Counted from the first letter of the stretch, positions 11,506 to 26,058 are shown. The stretch: DNA of 64,000 nt from Citrobacter sp. R56 (GCF_016811995.1 NZ_CP069159.1:3782001-3846000); one strand, 5' to 3'. Numbers and translations: made by a program. Notes: generated by a model not told the origin, from the letters alone.

Positions 11506-12510
11506 TCAGCTACGGCTAAGGACGCCACGGCGATACAAATTACGTTTGATCCGTGTTAAACCCGGTTTTGGCTTACGGGGCTCATCCAGACTCGCCAGAA
11601 CAATCTCAAGAACGCGCTCGGCGACATCACGATGGCGTTGCGCCACGGCAAGTACCGGACATTGCAGAAAATCAAGCAGTTCATTATCACCAAAAGTAGC
11701 GATAGCCAGTTCGGAAGGTAATTTTCCGTCACGACGTAATGTCACATCCATCACGCCCTGCAACAATGCAAAAGAGGTGGTAAACAGCGCCTGCGGCATC
11801 GGGTGCGTTTCCAGCCATTTTTCAAACAGCTGCGCTGCGGCGGCCCGCTCGTAACTGTTGGCATACAAGAAATGCACTTCACGCGGATCATCCTTCCACG
11901 CGGTACGGAATCCCTGCTCACGCAGGAAACTCACCGACAGTTCTGGCAGCGCGCCCAAATAGAGCACCGTTTCCCCAGGGAATTTGCGAAGCTCTCCAGC
12001 CAGCATTTCTGCGTCATCCTGATCAGCGCCAACAACGCTGGTAAAATGTTCGCGATCGAGGGCACGATCCAGCGCAACAATCGGGAACGCGTCATTCGCC
12101 CAGCGCTGATAGAAAGGATGCTCCGGCGGCAAAGAGGTCGACACAATGATTGCATCCACCTGGCGCTGCAAAAGGTGTTCGATGCAGCGCATTTCGTTAT
12201 CCGGCTGATCTTCAGAACAGGCGATTAACAGTTGATAACCCCGCTGGCGCGCCTGGCGTTCCAGATAGTTTGCAATGCGGGTATAACTTGTGTTCTCAAG
12301 GTCAGGAATGACCAGACCAATGGAGCGAGTGCGTCCCGCACGCAGCCCGGCAGCCACAGCATTGGGGTGATAATTATGCTCGCGCACCACCGCCATGACT
12401 TTTTCAACGGTCTTGTCGCTCACGCGATATTGCTTTGCTTTTCCGTTAATAACGTAGCTTGCAGTCGTTCGCGATACACCGGCTAGCCGAGCGATTTCAT
12501 CCAGTTTCAC
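11506..12510 (-). CDS. cra: Cra (FruR), catabolite repressor/activator
   Basis: LacI/GalR-family regulator of central carbon metabolism that responds to fructose phosphates. The product is 334 residues. The N-terminal helix-turn-helix is [23 protein letters not shown], and the LacI-type sugar-binding core follows with [18 protein letters not shown] and [12 protein letters not shown]. The start is the GTG at 12510, as I recall for E. coli; the frame extends 16 codons upstream but those residues are not family-like. It stands alone between ilvH and the mra promoter, with its own terminator. Confidence 0.96.
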   Translation of the reverse strand: MKLDEIARLAGVSRTTASYVINGKAKQYRVSDKTVEKVMAVVREHNYHPNAVAAGLRAGRTRSIGLVIPDLENTSYTRIANYLERQARQRGYQLLIACSEDQPDNEMRCIEHLLQRQVDAIIVSTSLPPEHPFYQRWANDAFPIVALDRALDREHFTSVVGADQDDAEMLAGELRKFPGETVLYLGALPELSVSFLREQGFRTAWKDDPREVHFLYANSYERAAAAQLFEKWLETHPMPQALFTTSFALLQGVMDVTLRRDGKLPSELAIATFGDNELLDFLQCPVLAVAQRHRDVAERVLEIVLASLDEPRKPKPGLTRIKRNLYRRGVLSRS

Positions 12511-12637
12511 AATTGCCCCTTGCGTAAAAAGTACAAACCATAACCACTGAGACGGCATGGGTAAAATTAATTAACATCTAATCGCAGAATACGCACTGCG
12601 TGCAACCGCTTTTGTCTCTGGTTATTGCAGATTTCGC

Positions 12638-12667
12638 AAAAAAAGGCCCAACCGGTAACGTTGAGCC
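12638..12667 (-). terminator. Intrinsic terminator of ilvIH
   Basis: On the minus strand GGCTCAAC, a seven-base loop and GTTGGGCC form an eight-base stem with one mismatch, followed by seven T residues (12638-12644). It begins 24 bases after the ilvH stop. Confidence 0.85.
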
Positions 12668-12691
12668 TACGAAATCGGAGTAAGGTATTCC

Positions 12692-13183
12692 TTAGCGCAT
12701 GATTTTGTCACCGCGCGAAAGACCGACCACGCCTGAACGCGCAACTTCGACAATCTTCGCCACCTCGCGCAACGTTGCCAGGAAAGCATCCAGCTTTTCA
12801 CTGGTTCCCGCCAGTTGGACGGTATAAATAGACGGGGTGACGTCGATGATCTGCCCACGGAAGATCTCGGTGTTGCGCTTGACCTCTTCGCGCCCGTAGC
12901 CGCTGGCCTGGATCTTCACCAGCATGATTTCACGTTCAACATGCGCCCCTTGCCCAAGCTCACTCACCCGCAACACATCGACCAGCTTGTGCAATTGTTT
13001 TTCGATTTGTTCGAGGACTTTTTCATCACCCACGGTCTGGATGGTCATACGCGATAATGTCGGATCGTCAGTCGGCGCAACGGTCAGGCTTTCAATATTG
13101 TAGCCACGCTGCGAAAAGAGGCCGATAACGCGCGACAATGCCCCTGACTCGTTCTCCAGCAATACAGATAATATCCGGCGCAT
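12692..13183 (-). CDS. ilvH: IlvH, acetolactate synthase III regulatory subunit
   Basis: Small valine-binding subunit of acetohydroxyacid synthase III. The 163-residue product has an N-terminal ACT domain ([31 protein letters not shown]) and the ALS C-terminal domain. The ATG at 13183 gives the known length; ten in-frame codons upstream are the end of the ilvI junction and not conserved. It starts two bases after the ilvI stop, so the subunits are made together. Valine feedback acts through this subunit. Confidence 0.96.
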   Translation of the reverse strand: MRRILSVLLENESGALSRVIGLFSQRGYNIESLTVAPTDDPTLSRMTIQTVGDEKVLEQIEKQLHKLVDVLRVSELGQGAHVEREIMLVKIQASGYGREEVKRNTEIFRGQIIDVTPSIYTVQLAGTSEKLDAFLATLREVAKIVEVARSGVVGLSRGDKIMR

Positions 13184-13185
13184 AA

Positions 13186-14910
13186 TCAGGTCCTCTCCGT
13201 TTTGCTTAACCACATTTCATCCATCCCGCCCCCGCGAATCTGCATAGGGTAGACATGCTCACTGCCATCCACCGTCACGTCGACGAAGACCAGGCGATTA
13301 TTATGTACGTGCTCAAGGGCCTCGCTCAGTTTGCTTTCCAGCTCGCCCGGATGGTTAATCTGGATCCCAACATGCCCATAGGCTTGCGCCAGACGCACAA
13401 AATCAGGCAACGACTGCATGTAAGATTGTGAATGACGCCCCGAGTAGATCATGTCCTGCCACTGCTTAACCATCCCCAGATATCGGTTATTCAGGTTGAG
13501 CACCAGAACAGGCAGTTCATACTGCAGCGCAGTCGACAGCTCCTGGATGTTCATCTGGATACTGCCATCCCCGGTCACACAAACGACCGTTTCTTCGGGC
13601 AGCGCCATCTTCACCCCCAGCGCCGCAGGCAGACCAAACCCCATGGTGCCCAGCCCACCGGAGTTAATCCAGCGACGCGGTTTATCAAACGGGTAGTAAA
13701 GCGCGGCAAACATTTGGTGTTGGCCGACGTCGGAGGTGACGTACGCCTCGCCTTTGGTGAGACGCCAGATAGCCTCGATCACCGCTTGCGGTTTGATGCT
13801 CTCACTTTGCGTGTCATATTTCAGACACTGGCGGGCACGCCAGCGCTCAATCTGCTGCCACCAGTCGCGAATATCATCCAACGGTTGCGCGGCGGACTCT
13901 TGCGGTAGCAATTCCAGCATCTGCTCCAGCACCAGACGCGCGTCGCCCACAATCGGCACATCTGCCGTCACGGTTTTTGAGATAGACGTAGGATCAATAT
14001 CAATATGTAAAACGGTCGCATTCGGACAATATTTTGCCAGGTTATTAGTTGTGCGATCGTCGAACCGTACCCCCACCGCAAAAATCACATCCGCGTTATG
14101 CATGGTCATATTCGCTTCATACGTGCCATGCATTCCCAACATCCCTAAGGACTGTTGATGCGTTGCCGGGAATGCGCCAAGCCCCATTAATGAAGAGACA
14201 ACCGGGAGATTGAGCGTCTCAACCGTCTGACGTAGTTCCTCATGGCAGGCTGAATTTATCGCCCCGCCGCCCACGTAGACCACCGGTTTTTTCGCTGCAA
14301 CCAGGGTTTGCAACGCGCGCTTAATTTGCCCTTTATGCCCTGTCGTTGTCGGATTATACGAACGCATACTGACGGCATCCGGCCAGACATAAGGCAGTTT
14401 TTTCGCCGGGCTTAGAATATCTTTGGGTAAATCCACCACGACAGGGCCAGGCCGCCCGCTCGCCGCCAGCCAAAACGCCTTTTTGAGCACCTGAGGGATA
14501 TCTTCCGTCTGCTTGACCAGGAAACTGTGTTTTACCACCGGGCGGGAGATCCCCACCATGTCACATTCCTGAAACGCATCGTAGCCAATCAACGAGGTCG
14601 CCACCTGGCCGGAAAGGATCACCAGCGGAATAGAATCCATGTAGGCCGTAGCGATGCCTGTAATGGCGTTTGTCGCTCCGGGACCTGAAGTCACCAGCAC
14701 CACGCCTACCTCACCGGTCGCCCGCGCTAACCCATCAGCCATATGCACGGCAGCCTGTTCATGACGTACCAGGACGTGATCGATCCCCCCCACCGTATGC
14801 AGTGCATCATAAATATCGAGAACTGCGCCCCCGGGATATCCGAAAACCTGTTTCACGCCCTGATCGATGAGCGATCGCACGACCATCTCGGCTCCAGACA
14901 ACATCTCCAT
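13186..14910 (-). CDS. ilvI: IlvI, acetolactate synthase III catalytic subunit
   Basis: Thiamine-diphosphate enzyme condensing two pyruvates (or pyruvate and 2-oxobutyrate) in valine/leucine/isoleucine synthesis. The product is 574 residues. The catalytic glutamate lies in [10 protein letters not shown] (residue 51), followed by the FAD-associated middle domain and the [12 protein letters not shown] diphosphate/Mg site near 427. The ATG at 14910 gives the family start MEMLSGAE; the upstream extension is not conserved. In E. coli the operon is activated by Lrp and by LeuO relief, consistent with leuO lying next door. Confidence 0.96.
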   Translation of the reverse strand: MEMLSGAEMVVRSLIDQGVKQVFGYPGGAVLDIYDALHTVGGIDHVLVRHEQAAVHMADGLARATGEVGVVLVTSGPGATNAITGIATAYMDSIPLVILSGQVATSLIGYDAFQECDMVGISRPVVKHSFLVKQTEDIPQVLKKAFWLAASGRPGPVVVDLPKDILSPAKKLPYVWPDAVSMRSYNPTTTGHKGQIKRALQTLVAAKKPVVYVGGGAINSACHEELRQTVETLNLPVVSSLMGLGAFPATHQQSLGMLGMHGTYEANMTMHNADVIFAVGVRFDDRTTNNLAKYCPNATVLHIDIDPTSISKTVTADVPIVGDARLVLEQMLELLPQESAAQPLDDIRDWWQQIERWRARQCLKYDTQSESIKPQAVIEAIWRLTKGEAYVTSDVGQHQMFAALYYPFDKPRRWINSGGLGTMGFGLPAALGVKMALPEETVVCVTGDGSIQMNIQELSTALQYELPVLVLNLNNRYLGMVKQWQDMIYSGRHSQSYMQSLPDFVRLAQAYGHVGIQINHPGELESKLSEALEHVHNNRLVFVDVTVDGSEHVYPMQIRGGGMDEMWLSKTERT

Positions 14911-15174
14911 GGCTTGCCTCACTGTATGATGATTAACATTTGCTAAACACATTAACCGCTCGTCCTGATGCAGGCAATTCGGGTAGACGCCCGTAAACAG
15001 AGTGAGATTAGAATAAATGAGAGGAATGAAAGGATTTAATGGCGGATTACACCATGATACGCATTCGTGGTGACAATTAATCGCTTAAAAATGAGGAGTT
15101 ACAGCAATTCCTCTATTTTTCAGGATGCCCAACATGAAGCTCAACAGTGAATTCAGTATAAAATTTCACACTTA
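14911..15174. promoter_or_regulatory. ilvIH upstream regulatory region
   Basis: About 265 bases between the leuO terminator and ilvI, rich in A and T. In E. coli the matching interval carries the ilvIH promoter and several Lrp-binding sites. I can see AT-rich tracts but cannot assign individual Lrp sites or a confident promoter by eye. Confidence 0.5.
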
Positions 15175-15221
15175 TTAAAAAATGCAGAATAAACCAGAAG
15201 TCGCCCCCTGATTTATTCTGC
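15175..15221 (-). terminator. Intrinsic terminator of leuO
   Basis: Ten-base arms GCAGAATAAA and TTTATTCTGC (15212-15221 and 15184-15193 on the minus strand) enclose an 18-base loop and are followed by a run of T on the minus strand (15177-15182). It begins six bases after the leuO stop. Confidence 0.8.
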
Positions 15222-15226
15222 CCGTT

Positions 15227-16168
15227 TTATCGCTTGCAGACAGAAACCAATAACTCTTCCATCCACTGATGTCCTTTATCGCGACCCGCTGCTTCATGCC
15301 AGGAGAGATAACACGTCCGGTTATTCAGTTTTAAAGGTAAAGGCAATATTTGTAATTCTAATGAGCCCGCAAATTCTTCTGCCAGCCAACGAGGGGCAAT
15401 AGAAACCAGGTGCGTTTGCGAAACAACATTAAGCACGCTAATCATCGCCATACCTTGATAGGCGACACAGGCTTGTTTATCCGCTGAGTCATACCAGGGT
15501 TGACTAAAAGAAGCAAAACGATCCAGTGAAACAACAGCGTGCTGTTCATTATACACATCGCTTTCCAGCAATGGACCATTGATATGCGGATGTTTTTTAC
15601 TGGCAACTAATACCATTTCATCATTAAACAGCGGAATGCTGGTGAACTCGGGACGACGAAATTCCTCATAACTAATAACAAATTCCGTTTCCTGATAACG
15701 TAATTGATGTTCTGTGTTCTGATTTAATGATGATTTAAAAACAACATGTATATTCGGGGCAATTTGTTCTACACGATTATAAATAAGAGACGTCAGAATA
15801 TTATCCAACGGACTACAGACACAAAGATTGAACACGCGTTCGCTGCTGGTCGGTTCGAAGCCCGAACCCGGTAACTCATTCTGCACCAGTTGCAGCGCCT
15901 GCCGAACGGAACCGAATAGCTGAAATGCACGCGCTGTCGGCTGAATACCACGCCCGTAACGCACAAATAACTCGTCATTAAACATGACTTTCAAACGCGC
16001 AACTGCGTTACTTACCGCAGGTTGTGACATCCCCAGAGAATGTGCCGCTCGCGTGATATTCTGTTCCTGCATTACCGCATCAAAAACGGTTAATAAATTG
16101 AGATCAACCATTCGAAGTTGCGGTTTCCCCATCTCTAAAAGATGCGGTTTAGTTTTTACCTCTGGCAT
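15227..16168 (-). CDS. leuO: LeuO, LysR-family regulator and H-NS antagonist
   Basis: LysR-type regulator that relieves H-NS silencing and links ilvIH and leuABCD expression in enterobacteria. The product is 313 residues from the ATG at 16168. The N-terminal winged helix-turn-helix ([18 protein letters not shown], then [14 protein letters not shown], about 24-85) is followed by the effector-binding domain. The frame extends six codons upstream, but the chosen start matches the E. coli MPEV start. It diverges from leuLABCD across a long AT-rich gap, a usual setting for H-NS control. Confidence 0.95.
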   Translation of the reverse strand: MPEVKTKPHLLEMGKPQLRMVDLNLLTVFDAVMQEQNITRAAHSLGMSQPAVSNAVARLKVMFNDELFVRYGRGIQPTARAFQLFGSVRQALQLVQNELPGSGFEPTSSERVFNLCVCSPLDNILTSLIYNRVEQIAPNIHVVFKSSLNQNTEHQLRYQETEFVISYEEFRRPEFTSIPLFNDEMVLVASKKHPHINGPLLESDVYNEQHAVVSLDRFASFSQPWYDSADKQACVAYQGMAMISVLNVVSQTHLVSIAPRWLAEEFAGSLELQILPLPLKLNNRTCYLSWHEAAGRDKGHQWMEELLVSVCKR

Positions 16169-16761
16169 ATTTAACTCCACTGTCACACTACACTTCCTTT
16201 TCCTTGGGGGGAATGCAGAAATAAACTCAGAAAATATGATTTACCATGCATATAGAATAAGAAAAAGAAAAATAAAAAAATTAGGAAAACATAAAGGCAT
16301 CGTTTAGAAAACGGTGAAAGATATGACAAACATAACGTGATAAATGTCACACCCAATAATTCATAATGTTCAAATTACGGAAGTAATATAACCATAAGCG
16401 CGACGAATACACAATCATACGTTTAGTGAATGATTATTTAAGTTTTAATTAAATATTTATATTAACAGAACCCTTACTCTTAACATTAATTTATCAATAA
16501 GGTGCTGGCGAGGATAAAAACTCATTCACTGAAAATATAAAAACAATGTAAATCATAAAGATAAACAACGCCTTTACAAGACCTTCCAAAGACCTTTCTT
16601 CACAGGCAAATGAAAAAAAGTATGCTTAAGTATTTCAAATGATGAAAAGTGTGAACGACAAACCACTAATTTGTCTTTTATTGGACTGATTGCCCAGCAC
16701 AATTAGCTAAAGTAAAAGACAGATTCCCCTGCGTAACAGCGTTATTTTACAGGAGACAGGG
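16169..16761. promoter_or_regulatory. AT-rich leuO-leuL divergent region
   Basis: About 590 bases with no credible gene, strikingly rich in A/T runs compared with the flanking coding DNA. In E. coli and Salmonella this interval carries H-NS nucleation and LeuO-binding sequences and takes part in the ilvIH-leuO-leuABCD promoter relay. I see the composition and position; individual binding sites are not resolvable by eye. Confidence 0.6.
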
Positions 16762-16790
16762 TTGACTTCAGACAACGTATCCAGTACCAC
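16762..16790 (+). promoter_or_regulatory. Promoter of leuLABCD
   Basis: A good -35, TTGACT (16762-16767), is followed after exactly 17 bases by TACCAC (16785-16790). The same layout is present in E. coli (17-base spacer, weak -10) as I recall it. The leader start codon follows 34 bases downstream. The poor -10 fits a promoter sensitive to supercoiling and ppGpp. Confidence 0.75.
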
Positions 16791-16824
16791 TAAAAGCATA
16801 TCGCTTTCGCCTGGAGTTTGATTA

Positions 16825-16911
16825 ATGATTCGTAACGTTCGCTTCCTCAGCCTACTACTACTAAACGCATCCTCGTTGCGCGGTAGACTGGTGAGCGACA
16901 TTCAGCATTAA
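16825..16911 (+). CDS. leuL: LeuL, leucine operon leader peptide
   Basis: A 28-codon leader peptide, M-I-R-N-V-R-F-L-S followed by four consecutive leucine codons, all the rare CTA, then NASSLRGRL and the end SDIQH. Ribosome stalling at the leucine codons when charged leucyl-tRNA is scarce allows the antiterminator to form. A Shine-Dalgarno TGGAG lies nine bases upstream (16812-16816). The attenuator terminator follows 25 bases after the stop. Confidence 0.92.
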   Translation: MIRNVRFLSLLLLNASSLRGRLVSDIQH

Positions 16912-16935
16912 GTCAGCTTCCAGTAAGACAAAAAA

Positions 16936-16960
16936 CCCGCGCCGTTGCGCGGGTTTTTTT
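16936..16960 (+). terminator. leu operon attenuator
   Basis: Perfect seven-base stem CCCGCGC-CGTT-GCGCGGG followed by seven T residues, between leuL and leuA. It is the terminator of the leucine attenuation system; when ribosomes stall on leuL it should be prevented from forming. Confidence 0.92.
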
Positions 16961-17001
16961 ATGCCTGATGCAAGGCGCTCTCAGAGACAAGGACCTAAAC
17001 C

Positions 17002-19664
<2,663 letters not shown>

Positions 19665-19666
19665 TC

Positions 19667-21683
<2,017 letters not shown>

Positions 21684-21691
21684 TACTGATG

Positions 21692-21731
21692 ATGCCGGAT
21701 GACGACGCAACGCGTCTCATCCGGCATTTTT
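21692..21731. terminator. REP-like bidirectional terminator between leuD and setA
   Basis: A long inverted repeat, ATGCCGGATGA (21692-21702) with TCATCCGGCAT (21717-21727), extended inside by GACGC/GCGTC around a three-base loop. T residues follow on the plus strand. It lies between the convergent leuD and setA and carries the GCCGGATG core of enterobacterial REP elements, so it could serve as REP and terminator. Confidence 0.8.
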
Positions 21732-22908
21732 ATACATCTTTTACCCGTCCGGTCATCACCAGCGTCACCACAGAAATCGCCGCAATCACCCAATAGACGG
21801 CAAAATGCCCGTAACTTTGCGCTACCGCGCCCTGGATAACGCCCGCCAGGATCACTCCCGTCGAAATACTGTTGGTGAACAGCGTTGTTGCCGACCCCGC
21901 TCGCCCCGGCATCAGATCCTGAAACCACAGCATCCCGATGCCCGCGATAATGCCAATAAACACCGCATTAAACAGTTGCAGCACCAGCAACGCCGCATGG
22001 CTGTGAAAAAAGATAAGTCCGAGATAAAACAGGACGCCTGCCGCGACCGCCGTGATCATCATGCGCCGCTTTCCGAAGCGCTTTACATAATAGCCCGCGA
22101 GGATCATCGCCGGGATTTCCAGCCCTGCCGCCGTCCCCATCAGGATCCCCGCCAGTTTATCCGGCAGCCCAAGATCGCTGCTAATCCAGAGCGGCATATC
22201 AATGATGTACATGGTGTTGCAGGTCCACATTAAGGTGGACGCAATAAACAGCATGCGCACATTTTTATCCTGCCAGCCGCCGGTCGGCGTTTCGGGCGCA
22301 TCAACGGGTTGTTCAACACGCGCCACTGAAGGCAGTATCAACGCTATCAGCACCAGGCTGATGGCAAAGATCCCGGCCGCGATAGCAAACATCGTGGTGA
22401 AGCCATAATTCAGCGCCAGCATAAACGCCAGCGGCGGGCCAATCACCCACGCCAGCGAGAGCTGGGCACGCATCACCGAGCTGAACATCACCACTTCCCG
22501 CGCCGAACTGTCTGCATACTCCCGTGCCAGCGCAAACAGCTGCGGCATGGCGCTATTCGCCAGCGATGCCAGCAGTACGCCGCAGGTAATCAACGTGAGG
22601 TAATGGCGATTAAAGGCAAACAACAGCGCATTACCGATAGCCATCAGACAGCAAAACATGATCAGTCGACGACGGTCGCCCCGGTTATCCGAACGTTTTG
22701 CCAGCCCCAGACTCACCGCGATCCCGGCAATGGCGTTTACCGTATAAAACAAACCGACCCAAAACGGTTGCGCGCCCACTTCGCGGCTCAAAAACAGGCT
22801 CAACGTCGGTGCCTGAAGCGCACCTGCCACGCCCATCATAAAAGCCACCAGCATGAACGCCGCGTAAACGCCGTTAAGACGCCGCCCCATCGTCATAATC
22901 CAGAGCAT
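21730..22908 (-). CDS. setA: SetA, sugar efflux transporter
   Basis: Major facilitator of the SET family that exports glucose and lactose analogues; 392 residues with twelve membrane segments. The LAKRSDNRGDRRR stretch is the MFS loop 2-3 motif. The gene lies downstream of sgrS on the same strand, as in E. coli, where both respond to sugar-phosphate stress. An in-frame ATG five codons in (MTMGRR) is an alternative start; I kept the longer one, of E. coli length. Confidence 0.95.
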   Translation of the reverse strand: MLWIMTMGRRLNGVYAAFMLVAFMMGVAGALQAPTLSLFLSREVGAQPFWVGLFYTVNAIAGIAVSLGLAKRSDNRGDRRRLIMFCCLMAIGNALLFAFNRHYLTLITCGVLLASLANSAMPQLFALAREYADSSAREVVMFSSVMRAQLSLAWVIGPPLAFMLALNYGFTTMFAIAAGIFAISLVLIALILPSVARVEQPVDAPETPTGGWQDKNVRMLFIASTLMWTCNTMYIIDMPLWISSDLGLPDKLAGILMGTAAGLEIPAMILAGYYVKRFGKRRMMITAVAAGVLFYLGLIFFHSHAALLVLQLFNAVFIGIIAGIGMLWFQDLMPGRAGSATTLFTNSISTGVILAGVIQGAVAQSYGHFAVYWVIAAISVVTLVMTGRVKDV

Positions 22909-22936
22909 ACAGTTCCTTAATTGCGCTGCTGAAACG

Positions 22937-23184
22937 AAAAAAGCCAGCAGGTATTATCTGCTGGCGGGTGATTTTAGGCCAGAGCCTACACCAATACTCA
23001 GTCACACATGATGTCTGCAATTTGGACCTCAGAGGTCAGGCTGTCACCTCCCATTGCATCAGTTCTTCGAGCACCTTTAAGCGCTGCGGCGCGCTCAGGC
23101 AAGCCAACCAGGACAACCCTTCTGTCGCGGTAAAGTAGTGCAGAAAAAACGGACGCATAGTCGACCTCTCCATATTGCTTCATC
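22937..23184 (-). ncRNA. sgrS: SgrS, dual-function sRNA of sugar-phosphate stress
   Basis: Hfq-dependent sRNA that blocks ptsG translation when glucose phosphate accumulates, and also encodes SgrT. The minus strand carries the E. coli-like 5' end GATGAAGCAA (from 23184), the sgrT frame, the ptsG-pairing seed GTGACTGAGTATTGGTG (22989-23005) and a 3' terminator GCCAGCAG/CTGCTGGC (22943-22965) with six T residues. The length is about 248 bases against 227 in E. coli. The 5' end is inferred by similarity. It diverges from sgrR, its activator. Confidence 0.93.
23036..23158 (-). CDS. sgrT: SgrT, small glucose-uptake inhibitor
   Basis: Forty-codon frame inside SgrS, starting MRPFFLHYFTATEGLSW and ending LEELMQWEVTA. 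It resembles E. coli SgrT (43 residues: conserved YFTAT, W-L, SxPQRL and LMQW positions, recalled from memory). In E. coli SgrT acts on the glucose permease PtsG. It stops about 30 bases before the mRNA-pairing seed, so coding and base-pairing functions are separate. A Shine-Dalgarno GGAGAGG lies about eight bases before the start. Confidence 0.9.
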   Translation of the reverse strand: MRPFFLHYFTATEGLSWLACLSAPQRLKVLEELMQWEVTA

Positions 23185-23251
23185 GGAATCCATTATTGGC
23201 CTAATATGGGGATTATAAAATTGCTGAGTTTTTCGCAGGAGTTCCTCTTTT

Positions 23252-24907
23252 ATGTCTTCAGGTCGTCTGCAACAACAGTTCATCCGTCTGTGGCAATGCT
23301 GTGACGGAAAAACGCAAGACACCACGCTGAATGAGCTGGCGGAACTGTTAAGTTGCTCCCGCCGCCATATGCGTACGCTGCTGAACACCATGCAGGATCG
23401 CGGCTGGCTGACCTGGGAAGCCGAAGTCGGTCGCGGTAAACGCTCACGCCTGACCTTCCTCTACACCGGACTTGCGCTACAGCAACAGCGGGCGGAGGAC
23501 CTGCTGGAGCAGGACCGCATAGACCAGTTGGTGCAATTAGTCGGTGACAAAACGGCCGTACGGCAAATGCTGGTTTCACATCTGGGGCGCAGCTTCCGTC
23601 AGGGCCGACATATCCTGCGTGTGCTTTACTATCGACCGATGCACAACCTGCTGCCGGGCAGCGCATTACGCCGTTCTGAAACCCACATCGCCCGGCAAAT
23701 CTTCAGCGCACTAACCCGCGTAAATGAGGAAAATGGGGAACTGGAAGCTGATATTGCCCATCACTGGCAGCAAATTTCCCCTTTGCAATGGCGATTCTTT
23801 CTGCGACCGGGGATTCATTTTCACCACGGGCGAGAGCTGGAAATGGAAGATGTGGTGGCGTCTCTCACGCGCGTCAACGCCCTGCCGCTCTACTCGCACA
23901 TTACGCAGATTGTCTCTCCGACAACCTGGACGCTGGATATCCATCTCTCGCAACCCGATCGCTGGCTTCCGTGGTTGTTAGGCCAGGTTCCGGCGATGAT
24001 CCTGCCGCGAGAATGGGAAACCCTGAACAATTTCTCCAGCCATCCAATAGGTACTGGCCCTTATGCCGTGATGCGCAATACGCGTAATCAGCTGAAGATC
24101 CACGCCTTTGACGATTACTTTGGCTATCGGGCACTCATTGATGAAGTGAATGTTTGGGTATTACCGGACATTAGCGAAGAACCGGCGTGCGGCCTGATGC
24201 TCGAAGGCACTGTAGAAAGTGAAAAGGCCATTGAGAGTCGTCTTGAGGAAGGCTGTTACTATTTACTCTTTGATGCGCGAACCCATCGCGGTGCCAATCA
24301 GCACGTCAGAGAGTGGGTAAGCCACGTGCTTTCTCCCACCCATTTGCTTTACCACGCCGATGAGCAGTACCAGCGCCTGTGGTTCCCCGCCTATGGATTA
24401 CTGCCCCGCTGGCACCATGCCCGGCCGGGACGCGGTGAAAAACCTGCAGGGCTGGAAACCCTGACGCTGACGTACTATCGCGAACACATTGAACATCGGG
24501 TTATCGCCCAGATCATGAGCGCCCTGCTGGCAGAACACCAGGTTCACCTGAATATTCAGGAGATCGACTACGATCAGTGGCACGCAGGCGAGATCGAGAG
24601 CGACATCTGGCTCAACAGCGCCAACTTTACGTTGCCGCTCGATTTCTCACTGTTCGCTCACTTATGCGAAGTGCCTCTGCTACAAAACTGTATCCCACGA
24701 GACTGGAAAGAAGATGCCGCGCAGTGGCACGCAGGCGAGATGAATCTGGCCGCGTGGTGCCAACAGTTGCTCGCCAGCAAAGCGATTGTGCCGCTTATTC
24801 ACCACTGGCTGATCATTCAGGGACAACGCAGTATGCGCGGCTTGCGGATGAATACGCTCGGCTGGTTCGACTTTAAATCGGCGTGGTTTGCCCCACCGGA
24901 TCCTTAA
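23252..24907 (+). CDS. sgrR: SgrR, activator of sgrS
   Basis: Transcription factor that senses sugar-phosphate stress and activates sgrS; 551 residues as in E. coli. The N-terminal winged-helix domain (about 1-110, with [22 protein letters not shown]) is followed by a domain resembling solute-binding proteins of ABC transporters ([23 protein letters not shown]). It diverges from sgrS with only about 70 bases between, so their promoters overlap and autorepression, known in E. coli, is likely. Confidence 0.96.
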   Translation: MSSGRLQQQFIRLWQCCDGKTQDTTLNELAELLSCSRRHMRTLLNTMQDRGWLTWEAEVGRGKRSRLTFLYTGLALQQQRAEDLLEQDRIDQLVQLVGDKTAVRQMLVSHLGRSFRQGRHILRVLYYRPMHNLLPGSALRRSETHIARQIFSALTRVNEENGELEADIAHHWQQISPLQWRFFLRPGIHFHHGRELEMEDVVASLTRVNALPLYSHITQIVSPTTWTLDIHLSQPDRWLPWLLGQVPAMILPREWETLNNFSSHPIGTGPYAVMRNTRNQLKIHAFDDYFGYRALIDEVNVWVLPDISEEPACGLMLEGTVESEKAIESRLEEGCYYLLFDARTHRGANQHVREWVSHVLSPTHLLYHADEQYQRLWFPAYGLLPRWHHARPGRGEKPAGLETLTLTYYREHIEHRVIAQIMSALLAEHQVHLNIQEIDYDQWHAGEIESDIWLNSANFTLPLDFSLFAHLCEVPLLQNCIPRDWKEDAAQWHAGEMNLAAWCQQLLASKAIVPLIHHWLIIQGQRSMRGLRMNTLGWFDFKSAWFAPPDP

Positions 24908-24944
24908 CCCTTTTGATCTCTTCACGTAATCATTACAATGTGCC

Positions 24945-25034
24945 GTTCTCAACGGGGTGCTGCGCCATGTGCGCGGGCTGAGAAAATACCCGTCGAACCT
25001 GATCCGGATAACGCCGGCGAAGGGATTTGAGGCT
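24945..25034 (+). promoter_or_regulatory. TPP riboswitch upstream of thiB (sroA region)
   Basis: THI-box elements are clear: CAACGGGGTGC (24951-24961), GGCTGAGAAAATACCCG, GAACCTGATCCGGATAA and GCGAAGGGA. P1 is closed by CTCAA (24948-24952) with TTGAG (25027-25031). In E. coli the same leader binds thiamine diphosphate, lowers thiBPQ expression, and its 5' fragment is recorded as SroA RNA. Confidence 0.95.
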
Positions 25035-25047
25035 AATGCTCAAGTCC
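25023..25047 (+). promoter_or_regulatory. Alternative hairpin of the thiB riboswitch expression platform
   Basis: GGATTTGAG (25023-25031) can pair over nine positions, one of them G-U, with CTCAAGTCC (25039-25047) across a seven-base loop. The left arm includes the 3' strand of riboswitch P1, so the two structures exclude each other. The thiB Shine-Dalgarno (about 25063-25069) lies just downstream. Which state is 'on' is inference. Confidence 0.6.
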
Positions 25048-25074
25048 TTTGCCACTCTTTTACTGAGGTGCAAA

Positions 25075-26058
25075 GTGTTAAAAAAATGTCTTCCCTTACT
25101 GGTGCTGTGTGCTGCACCGGTCTTCGCTAAACCGATCCTGACCGTGTACACCTACGACTCTTTCGCTGCCGACTGGGGACCCGGTCCCACCATCAAGAAA
25201 GCTTTCGAAGCCGACTGCCAGTGCGAACTGAAAATGGTGGCGCTGGAAGATGGCGTCTCGTTGCTTAATCGCCTGCGTATGGAAGGGAAGAACAGCAAAG
25301 CGGATGTGGTGCTTGGGCTGGACAACAACCTGCTCGAGGCAGCCACGCGAACCAAACTGTTTGCGAAAAGCGGCATTGCGCCTGATGCCGTCAACGTACC
25401 TGGCGGTTGGCAGAACGAGACCTTTGTCCCCTTCGACTACGGTTACTTCGCGTTTGTTTATGACAAAAACAAGCTGAAAAACCCGCCCAAAAGCCTGAAG
25501 GAGCTCGTCGAAAGCGACCAGAAATGGCGCGTGATTTATCAGGATCCGCGTACCAGCACGCCGGGTCTTGGACTGATGTTGTGGATGCAGAAAGTCTATG
25601 GCGATAAGGCCCCCGAAGCCTGGCAGAAACTGGCGGCCAAAACGGTCACCGTCACCAAAGGCTGGAGCGAAGCCTATGGCCTGTTCCTGAAAGGGGAAAG
25701 CGATCTGGTGCTGAGCTACACCACCTCTCCGGCGTATCACATTATCGAAGAGAAAAAAGACCATTACGCTGCGGCAAACTTCAGCGAAGGCCACTATTTG
25801 CAGGTAGAAGTCGCCGCGCGTACCGCCGCCAGCAAGCAGCCGGAACTGGCAGAGAAATTCCTCAAATTTATGGTTTCTCCGGCATTCCAGAACGCCATCC
25901 CCACCGGCAACTGGATGTACCCTGTCACCCACGTCACGCTGCCCGCCGGGTTTGATCAGTTGACCAAACCGGCCACTACGCTGGAGTTCACTCCTGCTGA
26001 AGTGGCCTCTCAACGTCAGGCATGGATCAGCGAATGGCAACGCGCCGTCAGCCGTTAA
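25075..26058 (+). CDS. thiB: ThiB, thiamine-binding periplasmic protein
   Basis: Periplasmic binding protein of the thiamine/TMP/TPP ABC importer. The 327-residue product has a signal peptide ending at VFA (about 1-18), then the mature start KPILTVYTYDSF, and the ABC solute-binding fold. The start is the GTG at 25075, supported by CTGAGG seven bases upstream; an in-frame ATG at 25027 lies inside the riboswitch and is unlikely. The end overlaps thiP by 25 bases. Confidence 0.95.
   Translation: MLKKCLPLLVLCAAPVFAKPILTVYTYDSFAADWGPGPTIKKAFEADCQCELKMVALEDGVSLLNRLRMEGKNSKADVVLGLDNNLLEAATRTKLFAKSGIAPDAVNVPGGWQNETFVPFDYGYFAFVYDKNKLKNPPKSLKELVESDQKWRVIYQDPRTSTPGLGLMLWMQKVYGDKAPEAWQKLAAKTVTVTKGWSEAYGLFLKGESDLVLSYTTSPAYHIIEEKKDHYAAANFSEGHYLQVEVAARTAASKQPELAEKFLKFMVSPAFQNAIPTGNWMYPVTHVTLPAGFDQLTKPATTLEFTPAEVASQRQAWISEWQRAVSR

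Noticed and set aside
22998-23183. 61-codon frame overlapping sgrT inside SgrS
   Set aside because: It is in another reading frame; the sgrT frame shows clear similarity to SgrT, this one does not.
23252-24907. SgrR as a peptide-binding transport protein
   Set aside because: The C-terminal half resembles solute-binding proteins, but there is no signal peptide and an N-terminal helix-turn-helix is present; position next to sgrS settles it as SgrR.
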